A stretch of DNA of 64,000 nt, from the NCBI GenBank assembly GCA_951812925.1, contig OX638368.1:65620569-65684568 (forward strand), read 5' to 3'. The DNA comes from Calliopum simillimum (taxonomy: Eukaryota > Arthropoda > Insecta > Diptera > Lauxaniidae). Position 1 is the first letter of the stretch, and each line of letters starts with the position of its first letter. The notes under the pieces were generated by a model. It was not told where the DNA came from. It made no database searches and was given only the letters and a program-made list of their open reading frames with translations. The position numbers and the translations under genes were made by a program. This document shows positions 1-9,497 of this stretch, piece after piece.

Positions 1-117
1 ATAAAATTTCACTAATTGTTTTTAAACACGTAAAGGTGGAAAACCAACCCGAAACCGAAAAAATCGTTAAAATCAATTAGGACTTTTCACATTGCATATT
101 AATTACATCCCTGACGC

Positions 118-420
118 GCTTACCTTAAGTTTTAAGAATTTTTCGTCTTTGGTAACTCTAAGTGAAATTTTTTGTAGGATATTTTTGCAAAATTTTTTAA
201 CACATTGTGGCGCAGTTTTAGAAAAAGGGGTCAAAAAGACCCATAAAAACAGGATATAATTGGTTAATGTATTCTAGGAAAATTATCCTTGTGTGATTTC
301 GTTATGATCTTGTGAGAACGAGTTTTGTCCAAAATGTAGTTTTAGAGTTTTACACTGGGGTGAAATTTGGAAAATATTTATTGTTAGAACTGCTTGCTGA
401 CTTTAACGATTTTTTTGCTT
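118..420. repeat. Dispersed repeat, copy 1
   Basis: This stretch resembles 48655-48960 in the same orientation: both run through a 'cttaagttttaa' start, then 'ggggtcaaaaagaccca', then 'ataatgggtt/ataattggtt', then 'gtgatttcgt'. The copies are diverged by perhaps a quarter of positions. No reading frame of note. I do not recognise the family. The rest of 1-640 shows nothing else. Confidence 0.6.
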
Positions 421-651
421 TCGGGATAAAATTTTGCTTTTTTAGTGTTCAGCAACTAGTAGTGAAATTGTATAGCAAATATTTCTGTAGTACATACTGA
501 CTCAATATTCCCCTGTTTTAGTTGTCATTTTTGTACCTTTTTAAATCGTTAAAAATTCGGTCTGTAATGGGAAACAATACAAATCGAGAAGAAACTTTAC
601 GAAATTGAATCAAATGACAAGCAGTTGCTTATATGATTATATTTTTTTTCC

Positions 652-796
652 ATATGAGGAATTCTCAAAAATTGTGGAATTCTACAGTTTTTGAGGCACA
701 TTCACCAAACTTGGTGGAGAGGTCACTTTTTATATAAAAATCAAAAATTGGAAGGGTGCTTGTCAAAAAAAAAAAAGTAAAAAAAGTTACGCATAT
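652..796. repeat. Left member of a distant inverted pair (with 7697-7840)
   Basis: About 145 bases here recur almost unchanged as the reverse complement at 7697-7840 ('atatgaggaattctcaaa' here, 'tttgagaattcctcatat' there). The pair brackets about 7 kb containing a mariner, a cyclin K-like relic and two palindromes. It may be the terminal part of one old foldback element, or two independent insertions. Confidence 0.7.
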
Positions 797-809
797 AAAT
801 ATCCCGCCT

Positions 810-1095
810 AGAAATTTGCTTAGGCATGCCTAAAAATACATTAGGCCCTAATTGGGAAGCAATGGGGTTAGCCTAAATTAGGAATGCCTATTACTTGCCT
901 TGTTAAGTAGGCTTTGGGTTTGCCCAAATTAAGTTTGCCTAATAAACGCCTAATGCGGTGGTCATAGTGCTAAACGAACAGTTGCCGAATTTCGTTTGCC
1001 TAACGAAAACCTAACGTGGGGGTCATAGTGATAAACGAACAGTTGCCTAGTTTCGGAATGCCTAACAATTGCCTAGTTAGGCAGGCTCAGGAGTT
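810..1095. repeat. Cluster of GCCTAA/TTAGGC words with a short tandem duplication
   Basis: The words 'gcctaa', 'ttaggc' and variants occur over a dozen times in under 300 bases. Within it, a unit of about 61 bases beginning 'ggtcatagtg' and containing 'taaacgaacagttgcc' is repeated twice in tandem (about 958-1018 and 1020-1075). A related cluster lies at 6430-6712. No coding content. Confidence 0.65.
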
Positions 1096-1176
1096 GCCGA
1101 ATTTTGGTAAATCTGGGGAAAAAGTAATGCGATATTTATGAGAACATTTGAAGCTGCTCCAAAATTAAATAATGTA

Positions 1177-2452
1177 TTGGGTGTACAACTTAAAAACCGG
1201 AATTTTTTAGCGAAATTTGATGCTTTATTGTGGAAAAATGTTACAATATATTTTATTCAAAGTATTGTCCATTGGAAGCTACAACCTTTCTCCATCTTTC
1301 AGGCGATTTATGAATATCATCCCAAAAAAATTGCGCCGGCTTGGCGGCCAAAAATGAATCGAGCCAATTTTCGATATCTTGAACTTAAGTGAACCGTATT
1401 CCTGATAGGGCATTCTGCATCGATCGAAACAAATGGTAGACAGATGGTGCAAGGTCTGGGCTATAAGGCGGGTGAGGCAAAATTTCCCATCCGTTGTTTT
1501 CCAGGTAATTTTTGACTGGGGCAGCAAAATGTGGCCGAGCGTTATCGTGGTGGAAAATGATTGACTCATGTCTGGTCGCATACGTTGGCCGCTCTGCCTG
1601 GATTTTCTGCTTCAATCGGATCAATTGTTGACGATAGAGTTGAGCATTAATGGTTTGGCCACCTGGCAACAGCTCATAATAGATCACACCTAGCTGGTCC
1701 CACCAAATACAGAGCATTACCTTCGAAGCGTGAATATTTGGCTTCGGCAGTGATGGGCCGGCCTCACCTTTCTTGACATACGCTGTTTTGCGCTTGGGAT
1801 TATCGTAATGGATTCAGTTCTCATCGGCAGTGACAAAACGATGCAAAAAACCCTTCCTTTTCTGGCGTTCAAGCAGCATTGTGGACATCAAAAATCGGCG
1901 TTCGACGTCTTGGCTTCAACTCGTATGGCACCCAATTTCCCATCTTCTGAAAAATTCCCAAGGCTTTCAAACGTCTGGAAATTGTTGCTCGATCAACTTC
2001 CAATGGTTCTGCAAGTTCTTCTTGCGTTTGACATGAATCTTGATCGAGTAATGCCTCCAATTCTTCATCCTCAAACTTTTACGGCTGACCAGGACGTTCT
2101 TTGCCTTCGACATCAAAATCACCACTCTTAAACCACCCACGACAGCTTGATTCAGCTGGAGCATAGTCCCCATAAACTTCTACAAGCAAACTATGACTTT
2201 CCGCAGCAGTTTTTTTTGCAAAAAAATGACGCAACAGAACCTCCCGCAAATGCTGTCTTTTTCTCCAATTTTCGAAGTTATTCATCTTGAAAAATAATAA
2301 TGATGCACACAAGATAAAATTGTTTTGTTGACTGATTTTGACAGCTGTCAAATGTACCTTCAAAATGACATATATATAAAGTTCGAGTTTTCACGATATT
2401 TGTTAGTACGGTCATCCACCGTCAAATTCCGGTTTTTAAGTTGTACACCCAA
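1177..2452 (-). mobile_element. mariner transposon, complete ends, inactivated
   Basis: The element is 1276 bp long, the usual mariner size. Its terminal inverted repeats match exactly over 29 bp (1177-1205 and 2424-2452, outer bases TTGGGTGTACAACTT). It is flanked by TA on both sides (1175-1176 and 2453-2454), the mariner target duplication. The transposase relic lies on the minus strand between the ends. Exact ends with a damaged gene suggest either a fairly recent insertion of an already defective copy mobilised in trans, or constraint on the ends. Confidence 0.93.
1254..2285 (-). pseudogene. mariner transposase pseudogene (D34V at the catalytic triad)
   Basis: Reading on the minus strand from the ATG at 2285, the translation shows the N-terminal helix-turn-helix half (starting MNNFENWRKRQHLREVLL), then the segment TISRRLKALG, then the catalytic domain with VTADEN and HHDNARPH and the block YSPDLAPS. 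A complete frame would be about 344 codons, normal for mariner. It is broken by a TAA at 2079-2081, a frameshift near 1870-1916, a TGA at 1814-1816 (where mariners have Trp after VTADEN) and a TAA at 1385-1387. The third catalytic residue, 34 residues after the HD Asp, is Val (GTC, complement of 1439-1441) instead of Asp, so the protein would be dead even without the stops. The frame ends at a TAA at 1254-1256. Family assignment is firm; subfamily not assigned. Confidence 0.93.
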
Positions 2453-3165
2453 TAAATGTACGAATAAAATGTTTGTTCTATTCTATAAGATAGAATATTA
2501 TTAAAAACTTGAATTTTTTAAGTGCTTTTATTGCTCTCAAAAAGTAACATTTTCATTTTATTAGTACCACGATTATTACCACACGAACCTAAGATCATGA
2601 CAGCTGTCATAGTTTTTTTACCAGGGACTCCATTGTGAATTTTCTTTTTTCTACGTGCTTATACGAGCATATATAAAAAGTCGTCTAAAACACAGCTACA
2701 TATTTTTTATTTTCCTTTCGTGCCAAAAAACTCATTTGTTTCAAAATATTCTTAGGCCTTTGCCATTTTTATTTGTGGTGGTGGTAGGTAATCGGTAGAA
2801 CACCAAAAAATGTAAGATTCATGGGACGAACAACTTCTCTTAGTTCCGTTTTCCAAAAACTTACGGAGATATAGAAATCGGAAGATCGGGATATGGCTTT
2901 ATGAAAACCGGAACCTCTTGATAGAATTTTAAAATATTGGTGCCAAATGAATGGTATTTTAATTCACTACAAATTTGGTTTACTAAAGTTTTAAATCCGA
3001 GTCATGATTTTTGAAATATGGCAAATTTTCGTACATGTTGACTAGTTTTTTTTTTTTTGAAGCCTTTTTTTCAAGTCTATGCCATTTTAATTTGTTCGAT
3101 ATATATGTATTAGGGATGCCAATTTTTGAGCCTTTTTGCGAGCCCGAGATTTTCGGGATTATAAA
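2453..3165. other. Anonymous AT-rich DNA
   Basis: I see no gene, RNA or clear repeat here apart from homopolymer runs and a 10-bp palindrome GACAGCTGTC near 2600. Confidence 0.5.
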
Positions 3166-3169
3166 TTGC

Positions 3170-4190
3170 AATCCCGAAATTGAAAAAAACCAACACTTTA
3201 AATTTATGCGGTTTTTTTTTAAAAAAAATAGAACAATTCTAACCAAAAATAGTAATTTTCACTACATTTGCCAGTTCTGAATCTGAATCGGTCTATCGCG
3301 TACGGTTTTTGAGATGTCCTTAACTAAAAGTTCAAAAAATATGATTTTTGAGGTTGTATGGAGTATGCACGAAATTATTTTCTATTAAATGCAACATCTC
3401 GTTCTATTCTTTAGCCGTGTTTTTTTGACGCGTATATAAAATTGTGGTAATTTCCAAATTGCGATAACTTATGAATGGTGAGTCGAACGATAAAAAGTCC
3501 AAGGGTCTTTTTCAGGGAGAACCACATGCTCTACAAATAATTTTGATCTTTTGTAAAAATAATATTTAGATAAATAATAATTATTTAGAAGTTATTTAAA
3601 AAAAATTAATTTTTTGCCGTTTATCGGCGCTTAACCAGTTTTTATAGAATAACTCCTAAAAGATAAATTTTTTAAATATAAAATGAAAAGTTTTTGTAGA
3701 GAACGTGATTCTCCATAAAAAAGTTCCTTAGAGTTTTTATTGTGCGACTCACTGTTCATGAGTTATTGCAATATAAAAATATACACAATTGTATATACGC
3801 GTCAAAAGGAACACGGCTTTTGTCTTCAAAATGAGCTTTGATATAGTATCAAAGGATTTTCTTATAAAAAGTTACGATAATTTCAAATGGTATCATGAAT
3901 TTATAACTCATTTTGAAGGCACAAAATAGTACTACATATATGACGCATTCAATAGAAAATAGTTTCGAGTGTCCTCCATATAACCTCACAAATCGTGATA
4001 TTTCAAATTTGAGTTGAGGATATCTCAAAAACCATACGTGATAGACCGATTTTGATGCCAGATTCAGATTGAGAATCGACAGATACATCGAAAACTAATA
4101 TTTTTGTTGAGAATTGTTCCTATTTTTTTTTTTTTTTAAACTGCATAAATATAAAGTGTTTCTTTTTTTCTAAATTCAATTACCAACAAA
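3170..4190. repeat. Long imperfect palindrome, about 1 kb
   Basis: The left part (for example 'tagaacaattct' and 'atctgaatcggtctatcgcg' at 3228-3300) returns as its reverse complement at 4020-4130 ('gatagaccgattttgat', 'gagaattgttccta'). The centre lies near 3680. No long reading frame. The phrase around 3345-3375 (gaggttgtat...acgaaatt) also occurs in the palindrome at 12632-14230, so the two share a module. Confidence 0.75.
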
Positions 4191-4531
4191 ATGAGTAATG
4201 TCGGATCAAAATCGGTGCTTGTTCAACAATATTAAATAATGTTTACCTAATTTTTTTAACTTAATTTCATATTTTTGATAAAAATAGTTTTAATCAATCC
4301 CGGGATTTGCATCGACTCTACCCTCCACCGCTTGTCTAAATAGAGTTAGGAATCAAATCATCCATCGGCAGCCCTGACATTTGATTTGTTGTTCGGTTTG
4401 TGAATAAAATTCTAATAAAATGTTCGAAAAAAGTATTTTGCATCTTGGATTAAACATAATCGTAAGTGTTTTTGTTCTTTTTAATAAATAAATCAATTTA
4501 AGCGATAGCGTAATCATTTTCTCATGAAGGA
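4191..4531. other. DNA upstream of the cyclin K-like exon
   Basis: No repeat family or promoter is recognised. The phrase at 4195-4220 ('cggatcaaaatcggtgc') also occurs in the palindrome arm near 39655, so repeat DNA runs up to the exon. Confidence 0.4.
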
Positions 4532-4937
4532 ATGCCTGTACCTACAACAACTGAGCCAGATTCTGAAGCAGACGCCGCAACAACTAAACTCCCCAAATTA
4601 TGACAAAAAAGAGTTGAAAGACACACTATATGTATTGGATGACATAACATTGGACACGGAACGTCGCTGTCGCAAAGAAGGCGCTTGCTTCATCATGAGT
4701 TGTGGCCCCGAAATAGGCCTTGGACGCAATATCATTGCTATCCGAGTGGTGTACTTTCATCGCTTTTATATGTTTCATTCGTTTAAGCGCTTTCCGCGTT
4801 ATGTCATAGCATGCTGTGGCCTCTTCTTGGCGGGCAAAGTGGAGGAAACGCCCAAGAAATGCAGGGATATAATAAAGACTGCACGTGGACGTTTAACGGA
4901 CATGCAATTCTATTCATTCGGAGTAGATCCAAAGGAG
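4532..4937 (+). pseudogene. Cyclin K-like exon, frameshifted (probable pseudogene)
   Basis: The frame around 4599-4937 reads like the first cyclin box of cyclin K, the partner of CDK12 that promotes RNA polymerase II elongation: [40 protein letters not shown], and an end DPKE. A better N-terminus starts at the ATG at 4532 ([18 protein letters not shown]...) but runs into TGA at 4601-4603, just where cyclin K proteins have a W-Y-Y-D stretch. The two frames differ by a shift at about 4594-4602, consistent with a small deletion between short TTATG repeats. The GAG at 4935-4937 is followed by GTGCGT, a plausible splice donor. Several residues usually conserved differ ([14 protein letters not shown]). 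The remaining cyclin exons are not found. I infer a decayed duplicate; an assembly error or a real gene with a sequencing indel is possible. Confidence 0.72.
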
Positions 4938-5167
4938 GTGCGTTAGTAGAAAACTAAATTTATTATAATGCGCAGCTTTCTTGAAAAATGTTTTGAGATA
5001 ATTACGTTTTTCTTTCCTGGTTGAAGAACGAATGCAATGATATTCAGACATGTATGTACATGTTAATATTTGAAATCGAACTGCATCGTTTAGTCAAAAA
5101 CATTTTTCTAGGGTTGTCACGTTATTTCTTAACAGTGTCCAATGAAATTAATTTTTTTTCTTTGCAG

Positions 5168-5293
5168 ATGCTTTCGTTCAAACTTTTTCAAAATCGAAAA
5201 AAGATCTTAGTGAGTATACCATCATAAAATCATTGGCATCAGCTCTTCATCACTGCAGGGATTGGAATGGTGCTCGTGCTGCACGTGATTAAA
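5168..5293 (+). other. Exon-like open segment after a strong splice acceptor
   Basis: A pyrimidine tract ending in TTTGCAG at 5161-5167 is followed by 41 codons in the frame beginning DAFVQTFSKSKKDLS and ending HHCRDWNGARAARD before a TAA. Composition looks protein-like and unlike the surrounding AT-rich DNA. It does not continue the cyclin K frame (the upstream donor is in phase 0, this frame is offset) and does not resemble cyclin K. I do not recognise it; it may be a fragment of another gene. Confidence 0.35.
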
Positions 5294-5911
5294 AAAGGTT
5301 TTTGATTGAAATTCGCAGCAGATTTTATTTGTAAATTTTTTTTTAAGTTTTACTATTGACTTTTTGGTTGTAAATGATCACTTTAATGCAAAAAGACGTT
5401 ACAACAAAATAACTCAAATTCATTTCAGAGTGCACTTCTATAATTTTTCTTATTTCTAGCGATATGTCGAACCATCTTGTTCCGTCCTTTTGCATTTTCG
5501 TGCCGATATGTTGATACATATCTATTAAATAGACTTAGCCTGGAAGACGAAACAAATCGAATGACTGATTTCCAATTGCTTCCAACTTCAAAGTTAAGAC
5601 AAGAATTGAAATTTTTGTTTATAAACTTAATTCTTTGAGTTAAAATGGAAGCTTAAGTCAAACCAAGTTTTTAATGAAAATTTCAATAGGCTGATATTAA
5701 CGATTGATTTTTAGTCACCCGATTCGTTTAGTCTTCCATGCTAATGTTATAATTAAAGGCAACTTCTTCAAGATTTCCTTTCCATACATGATTCATTCAT
5801 TCTTCCAAACAATTGTTTCATTAAAATCCTATTTTATTAAATTTTACGGTTCAAAAACTAAATAAGGATTGTCAGATATGTCTGCAATTGTATTTATTTT
5901 CAATAAGGACT
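5294..5911. other. Anonymous AT-rich DNA
   Basis: No gene or repeat family recognised. Confidence 0.45.
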
Positions 5912-6290
5912 GTTCCATAATCCATGTGGTTTCAATTATTTTCCATTTTGGAAGCTTTTGATGAAAATGGTAAGTCACGCGATAAAAAGTATCAGAATCT
6001 GTTTTGTGGAGAATTACAGGCTCTACAAATAATATTGATTTACATTTACGAGAAAGTAACCGTTTAGGAAATATTCGATAAAATCGAATTTTTCGACTTT
6101 TTGCGATTTTTTAAGAAAATTACCTAACGATTACTTTTTTGTTAATCCGAACTTATATTATTTGTACAACCTGCAATTCTCCACAATAGATATTCCAATT
6201 CTTTTTATCGTTCGACTCACGGTTTTAATCAAAAAGCCTCCTAAATAATAAGTAATTGAAATCACACGGATTTCGGAATAAACCTGAATT
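5912..6290. repeat. Palindromic element, about 380 bp
   Basis: The outer words 'ccatgtggtttcaatta' near 5921 and 'taattgaaatcacacgg' near 6252 are near reverse complements, as are 'cacgcgataaaaagta' near 5976 and 'tttttatcgttcgactcac' near 6205. Centre near 6100. No coding content. Confidence 0.75.
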
Positions 6291-6429
6291 ATCTTTAATG
6301 TGATCAGTTATTATAATTAAGCATATTAACAATTCTTAAAAAGTTAAGATAGAAATAAGAAATAATATTTTTAATAAATTTCTAAAAAATACAGAGCTAT
6401 TTTTCGTTTTATTGATTTGAAGATTATTA

Positions 6430-6712
6430 TTAGTTAGGCGTGAATTAGGGCCCAATTGGTTTTGCCTAAGCAGAACGTTAGGGTCAAGTGCGAAATCTCA
6501 ACGATGGCCTAGTTTGGTAAGCCTGAAATTTTCCTAAATACGAGCGCCTACCTAATTAGGCCGGCATTAGGCATTCCTTATTGGGAAAATATGGGGAACA
6601 CCGTTACATCCGATATGAGGGCCTTGTTAGGCTCCCGCGTTTGGCCCTAACGTTCTGGTTAGGCAAAACTAACGGGGCCCTTATTGTCGCCGCACAAAAT
6701 TTTCTAGTCGGG
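6430..6712. repeat. Second GCCTAA/TTAGGC-rich cluster
   Basis: Like 810-1095, this stretch is crowded with 'gcctaa', 'ttaggc', 'gggccc' and 'aacgttagggtc' words. It is more GC-rich than its surroundings and non-coding. It abuts the palindrome starting at 6713. Confidence 0.6.
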
Positions 6713-7693
6713 ATGAAGCAAAACACGTCAAGTGTACCAGCTGAAAATTTTTTTGTCTCCGATTTCGCTCAAATTTGGCAATATAGTAGTCCTGATATAC
6801 AAAAACAATATTCCGGGAGGATTTGGTCCTAGTACCATTAATTGTTAAAATACAGGGTGTTGAAGTTGGCGTTTTTAGTGATTTTCATGAAAAGGCGTTT
6901 TTTCAAAAATTTAGAGCTTACACCAAAGTTTGTAAAGTAACTTGTCCCATTCATTTTTAAATGTTCTTTTTATAAAAAAATATTACATGATGAAAAAAAT
7001 TTTTTTTCACCGAAATATTTTAAACTTAAAAATACTTTTCAATTTTTTTAAAAAAAACCCCCCTTAAATTTTTTTTAAAAGTACTTCAAATTAAAGCATA
7101 ATTTAAAAGCTTTAAAATGATGTGAGTCAAGATGGTATTCGGTCGTTGGATGAGAGTTTTTGGCTTTTAAACGCTTTTTTCGTAAGATGCCTTCCTCTTG
7201 AGTAAACAAAGAGTTTTGCCTGCTGTGGGCGTTTAAAAGCCAAAAACTCTCATCCAACGACCGAATACCATCTTGAGTCACACATCATTTTAAAGCTTTT
7301 AAATTATGCTTTAATTTGAAGTACTTTTAAAAAAAATTTAAGAGGGGTTTTTTTAAAAAAAAATTCAAAAGTATTTTTAAGTTTAAAATATTTCGGTGAA
7401 AAAAAATTTTTTTCACCATGTTATATTTTTTTATAAAAAGAACATTTAAAAATGAATGGGACAAGTTACTTTACAAACTTTGGTGTAAGCTCTAAATTTT
7501 TGAAAAAACACCTTTTCATGAAAATCACTAAAAACGCCAACTTCAACACCCTGTATTTTAACAATTAATGGTACTAGGACCAAATCCTCCCGGAATATTG
7601 TTTTTGTATATCAGGACTACTATATTGCCAAATTTGAGCGAAATCGGAGACAAAAAAATTTTCAGCTGGTACACTTGACGTGTTTTGCTTCAT
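6713..7693. repeat. Near-perfect palindrome of about 980 bp (family A, copy 1)
   Basis: Both ends carry ATGAAGCAAAACACGTCAAG (left) and its reverse complement (right, ending at 7693), and the match continues nearly base-for-base to a centre near 7203, so each arm is about 490 bp. It includes 'caacaccctgtattttaac' at about 7545, the complement of 'acagggtgttgaagttgg' at 6852. No usable reading frame. A larger, interrupted copy lies at about 37247-41665. Confidence 0.92.
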
Positions 7694-7696
7694 ATA

Positions 7697-7840
7697 TATA
7701 TGCGTAACTTTTTTTACTTTTTTTTTTTAACAAGCACCCTTCCAATTTTTGATTTTTATATAAAAAGTGACCTCTCCACCAAGTTTGGTGAATGTGCCTC
7801 AAAACTGTAGAATTCCACAATTTTTGAGAATTCCTCATAT
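7697..7840. repeat. Right member of the inverted pair with 652-796
   Basis: Reverse complement of 652-796 with only a few differences. It directly abuts the family A palindrome. See the left member. Confidence 0.7.
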
Positions 7841-8126
7841 ACGCTAATGTTTTGTATAAGAAAATTGAAATTATTGCTTGGAGGTTTAAGGAAATAAATT
7901 ATTTCATTGACTAATATAGCATATAGACATATAGAATTTTTTCTTACCTTTTGAGTAAATCCTTTCATTTTATTTGAAATAAAACATACAGTGTTCCAAT
8001 TATGTCTTCGTACAGCAGCTGTTTCAAACTTAAGTGAGAAAAAACAATAAAGTGGGACAAAAAATTTGAAAAAGTTTTAATGCAGATTTATTTAGTAAAT
8101 ATTTATTTATACGAAAAATTATTCAT

Positions 8127-8504
8127 ATCGAAAAACGGTGATTTTGACTGGCCCCCGAGATCACCCGATTTGACGCCACCAGACTTTTTTTTGTGGGGCT
8201 ATTTGAAATCCAAGGTATTCGCTGATAAACCAAGGACCATAGCTCAACTCAAAGACAACATACGACGTGAAATCGCCGCCATATCGACCGATACATTGGC
8301 CAAAACGATGGAAAACGCCGAAAAAAGGGCACATTTTGTACTCAAGGCCAAAGGTGGCCATTTACGCGATATCATTTTCAAAAAATAGCTGTTACATATC
8401 TCCTTGAACCAAAATAATTAAAATCGAAATGAAAATAAATAAAAATGTTTTTTTCATATATTTTTTTCAGAAACAAATGGTTCCACTTTAAATGGCCCAC
8501 CCTG
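8127..8504 (+). pseudogene. 3' fragment of a mariner-superfamily transposase
   Basis: Codons from about 8132 to the TAG at 8386-8388 encode WPPRSPDLTPPDFFLWGY followed by a lysine-rich helical tail ending IIFKK. This is the last catalytic block of an IS630/Tc1/mariner transposase, where the Asp in PPDFF is the third acidic residue. After the stop, the sequence ends with 'aatggcccaccctg' and TA at 8505-8506, which looks like the element's right inverted terminus. The 5' two thirds, including the first two catalytic residues, are missing. The ATG at 8080 lies in flanking Tc1 DNA and is not a meaningful start. Confidence 0.82.
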
Positions 8505-8901
8505 TATATTGACTAAAAATAAAACAAAGACGCAGAGCTAAATGCGGCATCAATCACGGTTTTTCTAATGCTTTTTGGATGAAGTTCGTTTTGACTGGAT
8601 TGAAAGAGCATTTAAAATAAATACTTCTATATTCGTTTGTTGTGTTTCTTTTTTTCATTTTTTTTTTTTTATTTTATATGGGATATGTATTTTTGCGATA
8701 CTTCGCGGAGATGAGCAGCTACGATTTCGGGGTTTGCATTTTTTAGGCCACTAAACTAGTACAAATGAAACCCCATTCACAGATTTTGTCGACATTTTCA
8801 TCACACCTATCGACTGTTCAAGAGCACTGTGCGTGATGCACATACGTAACAAGGCAAGTGCCAATTTGATGAGTTTTGATTAAAATTTTTTAACATTACT
8901 C

Positions 8902-9231
8902 GTGGTAGGTAAATGCTTGTTAGTTGAAGAGCGCAAACTTGCATTGGATCTACATGTGAAGAAGCAAAAACCATTCGCGGTACAATTGTCTCGCAACCTC
9001 TCTACTATCCAGTGTGCCGCTTTAACTATGAAGACCGCGTAGAGGATAAACCCAAATTAGAACGCGTTACAGTTCTTACACATGGGGATCGGCTGCAAAT
9101 CAAGCGTATGATCGCCGTGAATCCGTTCATAATTGCACAGAAACTAAGTGCAGAGCTCCTTCAATCCAGTCAAAACGAACTTCATCCAAAAAGCATAAGA
9201 AAAACCGTGATTGATGCCGCATTTAGCTCTG
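8902..9231 (+). pseudogene. Tc1-like transposase N-terminal fragment
   Basis: Translation around 8902-8980 gives LVEERKLALDLHVKKQKPF, and from 9024 in another frame YEDRVEDKPKLERVTVLTHG ... IAQKLSAELLQSS ... SIRKTVIDAAF. This parallels the paired-type helix-turn-helix region of the better-preserved Tc1-like transposase at 45149. A frameshift near 9000 breaks it, and at about 9231 the coding sequence jumps straight into non-coding terminal DNA, so the catalytic domain has been deleted. Confidence 0.8.
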
Positions 9232-9497
9232 CGTCTTTGTTTTATTTTTAGTCAATATATATGCAAAAAATAATTAAGTGAATAATTTTTTGTATCTAAA
9301 TTGAACATAAATATTTACTAAATAAATCTGCATTAAAACTTTTTCAAATTTTTTGCCCCACTTGATTGTTTTTTGTCACTTAAGTTTGAAACAGCTGCTG
9401 TACGAAGATATAATTGGCACACTGTATTTATTTAAAATAAAATTTTTTTCTTCGAACAAATAGCACTAGTCTACAAATGATTAAAAATTTTTTCCCC

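Larger units (their letters stand above)
7989..9424. mobile_element. Palindromic Tc1-like deletion derivative with an inserted mariner-type fragment
   Basis: The ends CAGTGTTCCAATTATGTCTT (left) and the complement of CAGTGTGCCAATTAT (right) are flanked by TA (7987-7988, 9425-9426). The inverted match continues about 120 bp inward (to about 8106 and from about 9308) and resumes between 8505-8609 and 9153-9260, where even the start of the transposase gene is present in inverted form. The left arm is interrupted at about 8127-8504 by a piece of another transposon. The element is therefore a foldback-like derivative of a Tc1 element. Confidence 0.82.

Noticed and set aside
312..500. Open frame of 62 codons
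   Set aside because: Phe/Leu/Val-rich chance frame inside a dispersed repeat; no motif or start context.
810..1095. Telomeric repeat remnant
   Set aside because: TTAGGC words are irregular and occur in both orientations, unlike a telomere tract.
7075..7281. Open frame within the family A palindrome
   Set aside because: It spans the palindrome centre, so the same DNA gives similar frames on both strands; the peptide has no known motif.
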